DNA of 64,000 nt from Prauserella_A oleivorans (GTDB taxonomy: Bacteria > Actinomycetota > Actinomycetes > Mycobacteriales > Pseudonocardiaceae), in contig NZ_JBHUNT010000001.1 of NCBI RefSeq assembly GCF_042685745.1, positions 2,604,001-2,668,000 of the forward strand, in the 5' to 3' direction. The position numbers and the translations under genes are program-made. Shown here in pieces: positions 35,244 through 44,100 of the stretch. The notes beneath the pieces were generated by a model, which saw only the letters and a program-made list of their open reading frames with translations, was not told the DNA's origin and made no database searches. How positions within the stretch are numbered: position 1 is the stretch's first letter; every line of letters starts with the position of its first letter.

Positions 35244-35304
35244 CCCCGGGCGTGGAGCCGAACCTCCGCGGCCGGGGGCCGGTTGCTCACGCTACGGTGG
35301 CCCC

Positions 35305-36351
35305 GTGAGTACCGCGTCGGCAGTCTTCCTCGCCAACATTCCCAGCCCGGACCGGGGCGTGTGGCAGCTCGGACCGGTGTCGCTGCGGGCCTACGCGCTG
35401 TTCATCATCCTCGGCATCATCGTCGCCATCTGGTGGGGCGAGCGCCGGTGGGCGCAGCGGGGTGGCACCAAGGGGACGATCATCGACGTCGCGGTGTGGG
35501 CGGCGCCGTTCGGCCTCGTCGGCGGGCGGCTCTATCACGTCATCACCGACAACCAGCTGTACTTCGGCGAGGGCAAGGACCCGATCCGCGCGCTGTATGT
35601 GTGGGAGGGCGGCCTCGGCATCTGGGGCGCGATCGCGCTCGGTGCGGTCGGCGCGTGGATCGCCTGCCGCCGCAAGGGCATTCCCCTGCCGGCGGTCGCC
35701 GACGCCGTGGCGCCCGGCATCGTGGTCGCGCAGGCCATCGGCAGGCTCGGCAACTACTTCAACCAGGAGCTCTACGGCGGGCCGACCGATCTGCCGTGGG
35801 GTCTGGAGATCTACCGCCGCGTCGATCCCGGCAACCCGCTCGTGGACGACCCGCTCAACGGGGTCGCGGTCAACGACGTCCCGATCGAGGTCGTGCATCC
35901 CACGTTCCTGTACGAGCTGCTGTGGAACCTCGCGGTCGCGCTGCTCATCGTGTGGCTGGACCGCAAGTTCCGGCTCGGGCACGGTCGCGTATTCGCTCTC
36001 TACGTCGCCGGCTACACGGCGGGGCGGTTCTGGATCGAGCTCATGCGGACCGACCCGGCGAACGAGATCCTTGGGCTGCGGGTCAACGTCTGGATGTCGG
36101 TGCTGGTGTTCATCGGCGCGGTCGTCTACTTCGTCCTGGCGGGCAAGAAGGGTCCGAGGGAGGAGCCGGAGACGTTGCGCGGCAAGGACGACGACACGGA
36201 AACCGCGGACCAGCAGCGCGACGGCGACGCGGCGAGCAGCCCGGATCAGGACGGCACGAAGGGCTCGGGCGACCCGGACAAGGCCACGGCCACCGGGCAG
36301 GCGGAGTCCTCCGGCGGCGCGGAGGAGCGCAGGTCCGACTCGGGCGACTGA
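35305..36351 (+). CDS. lgt: Prolipoprotein diacylglyceryl transferase
   Basis: A 348-residue membrane enzyme that transfers diacylglycerol to the lipobox cysteine of prolipoproteins. GPVSLRAYALFIILGI begins the first helix, and GGRLYHVITDN contains the conserved His. RLGNYFNQELYGGPTDLPWG is the Lgt signature region. The C-terminal 60 residues are charged and disordered, beyond the family core. The window encodes at least one likely substrate, BtuF. Its place after trpA matches Rv1614. Confidence 0.95.
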   Translation: MSTASAVFLANIPSPDRGVWQLGPVSLRAYALFIILGIIVAIWWGERRWAQRGGTKGTIIDVAVWAAPFGLVGGRLYHVITDNQLYFGEGKDPIRALYVWEGGLGIWGAIALGAVGAWIACRRKGIPLPAVADAVAPGIVVAQAIGRLGNYFNQELYGGPTDLPWGLEIYRRVDPGNPLVDDPLNGVAVNDVPIEVVHPTFLYELLWNLAVALLIVWLDRKFRLGHGRVFALYVAGYTAGRFWIELMRTDPANEILGLRVNVWMSVLVFIGAVVYFVLAGKKGPREEPETLRGKDDDTETADQQRDGDAASSPDQDGTKGSGDPDKATATGQAESSGGAEERRSDSGD

Positions 36352-36406
36352 GCGTTTGGTGCCCTGGGTACCGCATTCGGTTTTCCTGTACGGCGGCGGC
36401 GTCCGG

Positions 36407-37045
36407 TCAGCTGAGCTGGGGTCGCCGCCACCGCAGCAGGTACCGCCAGTGGGCCAAACGGCGTACCTCGCTTCCGGGCAGCACGGCGGCGGCGGTCGAC
36501 CGGACCTGCGCGGTCGTCAGGCTCGGGTCGAGGATCGGCATCCGGTCGTGGGTGTCCTCGGCGCGGTACCAGTCCCGGCCGGTGAGCCGGCGCAGCGCGG
36601 CGAAGCCGAGCCCGAGCGTCAGGTGACTGACGGCGCCCAGGAGTTCGACCGGGAGTTCGCGCGGCAGGTCCGTCCGCGGCAGCGCCACGGCCGCGAGCAC
36701 GCCGCCTGGACGTACGGCCCGGGCGAGCCGCGTGAGCGCCGTCTCGAGCGGCAGGTGGTGCAGTGCCGTCATCGAGACCACCGCGTCGTACCCGGCGTCC
36801 GGGAGCGGGTATTCCAGCACGTCGGCGAGGACGCACCGCACGTTGGCGGGGGTTCGTTCCCGCGCGAACTCGATCATCTCGGGTGAGCAGTCGATGGCGT
36901 CGACGTGGGTCGCTCGCCGCGCCAGGCGCGCCGTCATCGAACCTGCGCCGCACCCCACGTCCAGCACCCGGCGCGCGCCCATCGGCACCGCCCGGAGCAG
37001 CAATCGCTGGTAGTAGGCGTTGTGATCCCAGCCGAACGGATCCAT
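36407..37045 (-). CDS. Class I SAM-dependent methyltransferase
   Basis: A 212-residue small-molecule methyltransferase. VLDVGCGAGSMTARLA is the SAM loop, and HVDAIDCSPEMIEFAR, VLADVLEYPLPDAGYDAVVS and AVRPGGVLAAVALP follow in standard order. It converges on lgt and lies downstream of the SDR gene on the same strand. The substrate is unknown. Confidence 0.85.
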   Translation of the reverse strand: MDPFGWDHNAYYQRLLLRAVPMGARRVLDVGCGAGSMTARLARRATHVDAIDCSPEMIEFARERTPANVRCVLADVLEYPLPDAGYDAVVSMTALHHLPLETALTRLARAVRPGGVLAAVALPRTDLPRELPVELLGAVSHLTLGLGFAALRRLTGRDWYRAEDTHDRMPILDPSLTTAQVRSTAAAVLPGSEVRRLAHWRYLLRWRRPQLS

Positions 37046-37099
37046 GGCCCCGATCCTGTCAGGCCCGGGCGGGGACCCCGGTGAGGTCGGCGCGAGGCG

Positions 37100-37888
37100 T
37101 CAGAGGTCGGGCAGGCCGAGGTCGAGGTTGGGCACCTGCTGGCCGCCGTCGACCTCCAGCACCTTTCCCGTCAGATAGCCGCCGGCGGGCGAGGCCAGGT
37201 AGACGACCGTGGTGGCGATCTCCTCGGGGTCGCCGATGCGTCGCAGTGGCGTGGCCGCCTCCACGCGCTCCCGAAGTTCCGGATCTCCGACCACGACGTC
37301 CAGCGCGGAGGTGGCGATCGATCCTGCCGAGACGGCGTTGACCCGGATGCTCGGCGCCAGGTCGGCCGCCGCGAGCCGGGTGTAGTGGGCGAGGGCGGCC
37401 TTGGCCGTGCCGTAGGCGAGGTAGCCGCGCCCCGCCACACGGCCGACGACCGAGGTGATGTTGACGATCGAGCCGCCGCCGTTCTCGAGCATCGCGGGTA
37501 CCGCGGCGCGGGTGAGCGCGTGCGCGGTGGACACGTTGAAGCGCACCGCGTCCTCGAGGAAGCCGGTGGACGTGTCGAGCAGTGGGCGGGGAAGTGCGCC
37601 GCCCACGTTGTTGACGACGATGTCGAGCCGGCCGAACCGCGTGACGGCAGCGTCCGCGAGCGCGCCCGCGGCGGCCGGGTCGGCGAGGTCGGCGGCCACG
37701 GCGTGGGCCTTGCGGCCGGTGCCGGCGATGCGCTCGGCGACCTCGTCGAGCTGGGAGCGGGTGCGGGCGGCGAGCACGACATCGGCGCCCGCCTCGGCGA
37801 GCGCGAGTGCGGTGGCGGCGCCGATGCCCCGGCCGGCGCCGGTCACCACGGCGACGCGGTCGGGCACGCGGAAGCGGTCGAGGATCAC
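37100..37888 (-). CDS. Short-chain dehydrogenase/reductase
   Basis: A 262-residue classical SDR. VAVVTGAGRGIGAATALALA is the NAD(P) loop, NNVGG the structural motif, and YGTAK the catalytic Tyr/Lys with SVV providing the Ser. The C-terminal VDGGQQVPNLDLGLPDL resembles SDRs of the mycobacterial cholesterol cluster, such as Rv3559c (IpdF). A perfect KstR-type site lies 10 bp upstream of its GTG start, which supports a steroid or lipid link. It follows btuD by 25 bp on the same strand, so it could also be read through from the cobalamin operon. The role is inferred. Confidence 0.82.
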   Translation of the reverse strand: MILDRFRVPDRVAVVTGAGRGIGAATALALAEAGADVVLAARTRSQLDEVAERIAGTGRKAHAVAADLADPAAAGALADAAVTRFGRLDIVVNNVGGALPRPLLDTSTGFLEDAVRFNVSTAHALTRAAVPAMLENGGGSIVNITSVVGRVAGRGYLAYGTAKAALAHYTRLAAADLAPSIRVNAVSAGSIATSALDVVVGDPELRERVEAATPLRRIGDPEEIATTVVYLASPAGGYLTGKVLEVDGGQQVPNLDLGLPDL

Positions 37889-37897
37889 GGCCGGAAC

Positions 37898-37911
37898 TGT
37901 AACACGTTCTA
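37898..37911. promoter_or_regulatory. KstR-type operator upstream of the SDR gene
   Basis: TGTAACACGTTCTA matches the published mycobacterial KstR consensus TNNAACNNGTTNNA at every fixed position. It sits in the 25-bp gap between btuD and the SDR gene, 9 bases before the SDR start. KstR represses steroid-catabolism genes. Confidence 0.55.
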
Positions 37912-37913
37912 GT

Positions 37914-38696
37914 TCAGGGCCGGATCCGCCGGACGGGCGCCACGACGGGGTGGCCTTCGGCGGTGGTGAGCACCTCGACGTCGGCCGAGTAGTGCTCGCG
38001 GAGGCGTTCGGTGGTCAGCACCTCCGCCGGTTTGCCCGACGACACGAGACGGCCCCGATCGAGCAGCACCAGTTCGTCGGCGTACTGCGCCGCGAACGTG
38101 AGGTCGTGCAGGGTCGTCACCACGGTCGTGCCGTCCTCGCGGCGCAGCTGGTCGAGCCGCTCCAGCAGGGTCTGCGCGTGCCCGACGTCGAGGCCGGTGG
38201 TCGGTTCGTCGAGCAGCAGCAGTGTCGTCCGCTGGGCGAGCACTCGGGCGAGCACGGCACGCTGTAGCTCGCCACCGGAGAGCGTGCCGAGCTTGCGCGC
38301 CGCCAGGGCGTCCAGGTCGAGGCGGTCCAGTGTCTCGTCCACGATGGACAGATCGGAGCGGCTTTCCCGCGCCAGCAAACCGAGGTAGGGCGTCCGTCCA
38401 AGCAGGACGTAATCGGTGACCGTGAGCCGCTCGGGTAGCACGGGGTTCTGCGGTGCATACCCGATGAGCCGGGCTCTGTCCTTGCGCGACAGCGAGTCCG
38501 CAGGAGTTCCATCCAACGTCACGCTGCCCTGCCACGGAACGAGTCCGGCGATGGCCTTGAGCAGTGTCGACTTCCCGGCTCCGTTGGGGCCGACGATCGC
38601 GAGCCAGCGTCCGGTGCCGACACTCACCGACACGTCCCGCACCACCGGTTCGGCGTCGTATCCGGCGCTCACGCCGTGCAGCGACAGCTCCGTCAT
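37914..38696 (-). CDS. btuD: Cobalamin ABC importer, ATPase subunit
   Basis: A 260-residue FecE/BtuD-type ATPase. Walker A is GPNGAGKST, the signature is LSGGELQRAVLARVLA and Walker B is LLLLDEPTTGLD, followed by the switch His in TTLHD. It powers the permease encoded upstream, with an ATGA overlap between the two genes. Substrate is assigned as cobalamin because the operon begins with a cobalamin riboswitch; without it, a siderophore role would be as likely. Confidence 0.9.
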   Translation of the reverse strand: MTELSLHGVSAGYDAEPVVRDVSVSVGTGRWLAIVGPNGAGKSTLLKAIAGLVPWQGSVTLDGTPADSLSRKDRARLIGYAPQNPVLPERLTVTDYVLLGRTPYLGLLARESRSDLSIVDETLDRLDLDALAARKLGTLSGGELQRAVLARVLAQRTTLLLLDEPTTGLDVGHAQTLLERLDQLRREDGTTVVTTLHDLTFAAQYADELVLLDRGRLVSSGKPAEVLTTERLREHYSADVEVLTTAEGHPVVAPVRRIRP

Positions 38697-39739
38697 GCCA
38701 CCCGCCTCCCGCTGGTACGCAGCACTACCGCGAAGAACGGCGCACCCGCGAACGCCGTCACCACGCCGAGCGGTAGCTCTCCCGGCATGATCGTGCGTGC
38801 CACGAAGTCGGCGAGGATCAGGAACACGGCCCCGCCGATGAGCGACAGCGGCACGATGACCCGGTAGCTGGCCCCGGCGAGCAGCCGGACGAGGTGCGGC
38901 ACGACGATGCCGACGAAGCCGATCAACCCGCTCACCGCCACCGCCGCCGCCGTCGCCAGCGACGCGGCCGCGAGCAGCACCAGCCGCACCCGGCCGGGAT
39001 GCAGACCGAGCGAGGCGGCCTCGGCGTCGCCGAGCGTCAGGACGTCGAGCAGCCGCGAGGCCGCCGTCAGCACCACGGCTGCCAGTGCGATGTAGGGCAG
39101 GGCGAGCCAGACGTCGGTCCAGCCGGTGACGTTCAGCCCGCCGAGCGTCCACGTGTAGACCTGCTTGATCGTGTCGGTGTTGAGCTGCTGCACGAACGTC
39201 TGGATCGCGGTGAGGAAGGCCGTCACCGCGACGCCGGCGAGCAGCAGCGTCGCCGTGCCCGAGCCGCCCGCGGACCGGCCGAGCAGCCAGCTCAGCCCCA
39301 CCCCCGCGAGCGCGCCCGCGAACGCGGCGAGCGGCAACGGTCCCACGAGCCAGGTCGTGACCGCGGGGGCGAACACGACGACGATCGTCGCGGCCATGCC
39401 CGCCCCGGCGGCGGCGCCGAGCAGGTAGGGGTCGGCGAGCGGGTTGCGGAACACACCCTGGAACGCCGCACCCGCACCGGCCAGCGCCGCGCCGACGAGC
39501 CCGGCGAGCAGGACGCGCGGCATGCGGAGTTCCCACACGATGGCCGCTTCGCGCTCGGACAGCGGCGATGTGCCGCCGGTGAGCTGCGCGCCGATCTCGG
39601 CGAGCACGCGCGACCAGCCAAGCTCACCCGATCCGGCCACCAGGGCGAAGACGAGCGTGGCCGCGAGGGCGGCCAGCGCCAGCACGAGGGCCAGGGGGTG
39701 CAGCCGCGTCGTCGACGGCCGGGAGCGGGCCCGCAGCAT
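38693..39739 (-). CDS. btuC: Cobalamin ABC importer, permease subunit
   Basis: A 348-residue FecCD-family permease with about ten helices (LALVLALAALAATLVFALVA is the first). GLVGAALAGAGAAFQGVFRNPLADPYLLG is the conserved family region, and SGLIGFVGIVVPHLVRLL is the coupling segment that contacts the ATPase. It overlaps btuD by 4 bp and starts 6 bp after btuF ends. It would form the membrane channel for vitamin B12 or a precursor such as cobinamide. Confidence 0.9.
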   Translation of the reverse strand: MLRARSRPSTTRLHPLALVLALAALAATLVFALVAGSGELGWSRVLAEIGAQLTGGTSPLSEREAAIVWELRMPRVLLAGLVGAALAGAGAAFQGVFRNPLADPYLLGAAAGAGMAATIVVVFAPAVTTWLVGPLPLAAFAGALAGVGLSWLLGRSAGGSGTATLLLAGVAVTAFLTAIQTFVQQLNTDTIKQVYTWTLGGLNVTGWTDVWLALPYIALAAVVLTAASRLLDVLTLGDAEAASLGLHPGRVRLVLLAAASLATAAAVAVSGLIGFVGIVVPHLVRLLAGASYRVIVPLSLIGGAVFLILADFVARTIMPGELPLGVVTAFAGAPFFAVVLRTSGRRVA

Positions 39740-39745
39740 GGACCG

Positions 39746-40690
39746 TCACCTGCCGCTCACGGCGTCGGCCACCGTGCGCGCGAACTCCACCAGCCGAGGG
39801 CTCCAGCGCGACACGACGTCGTCGTCAAGCGCGAACACGCGGTTCTTCCGCACGGCGGTGAGGGTGTCCCAGCCGGGTCGAGCGGCGACGGTGTCCGGGT
39901 TCTGCCCGCAGCACTTGCTGTCGGCCAGGAAGATGAAGTCCGGGTCCGACCGCAGAATGTGCTCGGCCGAGAGCTGCGGGTAGCCGCCCATGGCCTTCGG
40001 GTTGCCCTGGTCGGCGATGTTGGCCAGCCCGAACCGTCCGTAGACCTCGCCGAGGAACGTCGCCGACGTGACGCTGTAGAACGTCCCGTCGAGCTCGTGG
40101 TAGTAGGTGAGCCGGCCCTCCGGGACACGCGCGCCGGCGACGAGCTTGTCGATGTCCGAGGAGACCCGGCGGGCGAGATCCTTGCCCTCCCGCGCGTGCC
40201 CGGTCGCCTGCCCGACCAGTTCGAACTGCCGGTAGGCGGCGTCGAGCGTGGTGGGCGCGGGAAGCACGAGCGTGGTGATCCCGGTCCGGCGGAGGGCGTC
40301 GGCGAGCTTGCCCTCGGTGTCCGACTCGACGATGACCAGGTCGGGATTGTGCGCGGCGATGGCCTCCGGATCCGGGTCGAGGCCGCTGAGCGCGGTCTTC
40401 GGCGCGTGGGCGGGGAAGTTCGACAGCTCGTCGACGGCCGCCACCTGCTTGCCCGCGCCGACGGCGTAGAGCGTTTCGGTGACCGAGGGGACGAGCGAGA
40501 CGATGCGTTCGGGGCGCTGCTCGATGGTGACGGCGGGGGCGCCCTCGGGGCGCACCTCGACGGGGAAACCCGCCGCGGCTTCCTGCTGGCCGGACGACGC
40601 GGGCTTGCGGTCGGCGCAGCCGGTGAGGAGCAGAACACCGAGCAGGGGGAGTAGGGCGAGCAGCCGCCGGTGGCGGGACACGCGGACCAT
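39746..40690 (-). CDS. btuF: Cobalamin-binding lipoprotein
   Basis: A 314-residue periplasmic-binding-protein-type lipoprotein. The signal peptide ends at the lipobox LLLTGC with Cys25 as lipidation site. ERIVSLVPSVTETLYAVGAG is the usual start of BtuF/FepB-type class III binding proteins, and later KCCGQNPDT is a short Cys-rich loop. The ATG at 40690 has GAGGT upstream. A cobalamin riboswitch precedes the gene, so BtuF is preferred over a siderophore-binding protein. Confidence 0.9.
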   Translation of the reverse strand: MVRVSRHRRLLALLPLLGVLLLTGCADRKPASSGQQEAAAGFPVEVRPEGAPAVTIEQRPERIVSLVPSVTETLYAVGAGKQVAAVDELSNFPAHAPKTALSGLDPDPEAIAAHNPDLVIVESDTEGKLADALRRTGITTLVLPAPTTLDAAYRQFELVGQATGHAREGKDLARRVSSDIDKLVAGARVPEGRLTYYHELDGTFYSVTSATFLGEVYGRFGLANIADQGNPKAMGGYPQLSAEHILRSDPDFIFLADSKCCGQNPDTVAARPGWDTLTAVRKNRVFALDDDVVSRWSPRLVEFARTVADAVSGR

Positions 40691-40784
40691 GGGGACCTCG
40701 ACTGTTCGGCCGGCGCTGGGCCGCGGCCCGGCCGGTGGCCGAGGACGCCGCACCCCTGCGCCGGAGGCGGAATGGCGTCGGCGC

Positions 40785-40925
40785 GAGGGCAGGCGACCTG
40801 ACTCGGCCCGCTCGCCCGGACCTGCCGATCACGGTCGTCGCGGGGCCATCACAGTTGCGGCACAGCGCCGGATTCCCACCGGACTTCGCTACCGCTCGCG
40901 TCGAGAGGAAACTACCAGCTCCGAA
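40785..40925 (-). promoter_or_regulatory. Cobalamin riboswitch
   Basis: On the minus strand the leader contains the B12-box region GTCCGGTGGGAATCCGGCGC (40866-40885 area). The core CCGCAACTGTGA follows at 40849-40860, and GAGTCAGGTCGCCTGCC lies near 40787-40803. All three are hallmark elements, in the right order, of cobalamin (AdoCbl) riboswitches. The GC-rich stem region between it and btuF is probably the expression platform. When cobalamin is plentiful it should switch btuFCD off. Exact ends are approximate. Confidence 0.92.
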
Positions 40926-41171
40926 CTGGGTAAACTGGAGTAACCCGGTGCGGGCTTGAACGTCGGGTAGACTGGCCCGAGAGCGACCGCTCACGAGCCC
41001 ATCAAGAACACCATCGTTCCGAACCGCCGGATTGTTACAGTTCGGATGAAATTCGCACCATGACTCTGGTGCTTCCAGGTTTCCCTGATGTTAAGGTCGC
41101 GCTAATAGGCGGGCCATCGTCGTCCCGTGCCCAGCACTGAACCGAGCACGACGACGACGCAGGAGGTCCCT

Positions 41172-44100
41172 TTGATCTTCTCCGCGATTCCGTCTCGGCA
41201 GGGCCTGTACGACCCTGCGACGGAACAGGATTCCTGCGGTGTGGCCATGGTTGCCCACGTCCGTGGTATTCGCACCCACAGCATCGTCACCGACGGTCTG
41301 AACGCGCTCACGAATCTGGACCACCGCGGCGCCGCGGGGGCCGAGCCGACCAGCGGCGACGGCGCCGGAATCCTGGTGCAGCTCCCCGACGAGCTGCTGC
41401 GGGACGAGGTGGACTTCGAGCTGCCCCGGCCGGACGCCTTCGGGCAGCACCACTACGCGGCGGGCATCGCGTTCCTGCCCGCGGAGGCCGAGCAGCGCCG
41501 CAAGGCGGTCGAGATCATCGAGCGCATCGCGAGCGAGGAGAGCCTCAGGGTGCTCGGCTGGCGCGAGATGCCCACTGACGCCGACGCCGCCGACATCGGG
41601 CCGACGGCCCGCTCGGTGATGCCGCACTTCGCCATGCTCTACGTCGCGGGCGAGCCGGACGCCGACGGCCGCACGCCGGGCGGCATCGAGCTCGACCGGC
41701 TGGCGTTCTGTCTGCGCAAGCGTGCCGAGCACGAGAGCGAGTCGGCCGGTTGCGGCGTGTACTTCCCGTCGCTGTCGGCGCGCACGCTCGTCTACAAGGG
41801 CATGCTCACACCCGAGCAGCTGCCCCTGTTCTTCCCGGACCTGCGCGACGAGCGGCTGGTGAGCGCGATCGCGCTGGTGCACAGCCGCTTCTCCACGAAC
41901 ACCTTCCCGTCGTGGCCGCTGGCGCACCCGTTCCGGTTCGTCGCGCACAACGGCGAGATCAACACCATCCGCGGCAACCGCAACCGGATGAGGGCGCGCG
42001 AGGCGCTGCTGGACTCGGACCTGATCCCGGGCGACCTCACGCGGCTGTACCCGATCTGCTCGCCGGACGCCTCGGACTCCGCGTCCTTCGACGAGGTGCT
42101 CGAGCTGCTGCACCTCGGCGGCCGCAGCCTCCCGCACGCGGTGCTGATGATGATCCCGGAGGCGTGGGAGAACCACGCCACCATGGACGAGCAGCGCCGC
42201 GCCTTCTACCAGTTCCACGCGAACCTGATGGAGCCGTGGGACGGCCCCGCCTGCGTCACGTTCACCGACGGCACCCTCGTGGGCGCCGTGCTCGACCGCA
42301 ACGGCCTGCGCCCCGCGCGCTGGTGGCGCACTGCCGACGACCGCGTCGTCCTCGCCAGCGAGGCCGGGGTCCTCGACGTGCCGCCGGAGGAGGTGATCGC
42401 CAAGGGCAGGCTGAAGCCGGGCCGCATGTTCCTCGTGGACACCGAGGCGGGCCGGATCGTCAACGACGACGAGATCAAGGAAACCCTGGCGAACGAGGCC
42501 CCGTACGACGAGTGGCTGCACGCCGGCCTGCTGTCGCTGTCGGAACTGCCCGACCGCGACCACATCACGCAGACGCACCAGTCCGTGCTGCGGCGCCAGC
42601 TTTCCTTCGGCTACACCGAGGAGGAGCTCAAGATCCTGCTCGGTCCGATGGCCGCCAAGGGTGCGGAGCCGGTCGGCTCGATGGGCACCGACACCCCGCC
42701 CGCCGTGCTGTCGAAGCGGCCGCGGCTGCTCTACGACTACTTCAAGCAGGGCTTCGCGCAGGTCACCAACCCGCCGTTGGACGCGATCCGCGAGGAGCTG
42801 GTCACCTCGATGAGCCGGATCATGGGGCCGGAGCAGAACCTGCTCGCGCCCGGACCGGCGTCGTGCAGGCACATCCAGCTGCAGTACCCCGTGGTCGACA
42901 ACGACGAGCTGGCGAAGCTCATCCACATCAACGACGACGGCGACTTGCCGGGCTTCGCGTGCGCCGTGCTGTCCGGCCTGTTCGAAGTGGACGGTGGAGG
43001 CGCCGCGCTGGCCGAGGCGATCGAACGCGTCCGCCGCGAGGCGTCGGAGGCCATCGCCGCGGGGGCGCGCACGCTGGTGCTCTCGGACCGCGACTCCGAC
43101 CACCGCATGGCGCCGATTCCGTCGCTGCTGCTGGTCTCGGCCGTGCATCACCACCTCGTGCGGACCAAGGAGCGGCTCAAGGTCGCGCTGGTCGTCGAGA
43201 CCGGTGACGCCCGCGAGGTGCACCACATCGCACTGCTGCTCGGGTACGGCGCCGCCGCGGTGAACCCGTACCTGGCGTTCGAGACGATCGAGGACATGAT
43301 CGCCCAGGGCGCGATCAGCGGCATCGAGCCGGGCAAGGCCGTTCGCAACTACGTGAACGCGCTCGTCAAGGGCGTCCTGAAGATCATGTCCAAGATGGGC
43401 ATCTCGACCGTCGGCGCCTACACGGCGGCGCAGGTGTTCGAGTCGTTCGGCCTGTCGCAGGAGGTGCTCGACGAGTACTTCACCGGCACGGTCTCCAAGC
43501 TCGGCGGCGTCGGCCTCGACGTGCTCGCCGAGGAGGTCGCCGCCCGGCACCGGCGCGCCTACCCGGAGAATCCGACCGAGCGCGCGCACCGCGGCCTGGA
43601 GACCGGCGGCGAGTACGCCTACCGCCGCGAGGGCGAGCTGCACCTGTTCACCCCGGAGACGGTGTTCCTGCTCCAGCACGCGAGCAAGACCCGGCGCGAG
43701 GAGGCCTACCGCGCCTACACCGAGGAGGTGAACCGCCTCAACCGGGAGGGTGGCGCGCTGCGTGGCATGTTCCGCTTCCGCAAGGAGAAGCGCGAGCCGG
43801 TGCCCATCGACGAGGTGGAGTCCATCGAGTCGATCTGCAAGCGCTTCAACACCGGCGCCATGTCCTACGGCTCGATCTCGGCCGAGACGCACGAGACGCT
43901 CGCCATCGCCATGAACCGCATCGGCGGCCGGTCCAACACCGGCGAGGGTGGCGAGGATCCCGAGCGGCTCTACGACCCGGAACGGCGCAGCCGGATCAAG
44001 CAGGTCGCGAGTGGACGGTTCGGCGTGACGAGCGAGTACCTCGTCAACGCCGACGACATCCAGATCAAGATGGCGCAGGGCGCCAAGCCCGGCGAGGGCG

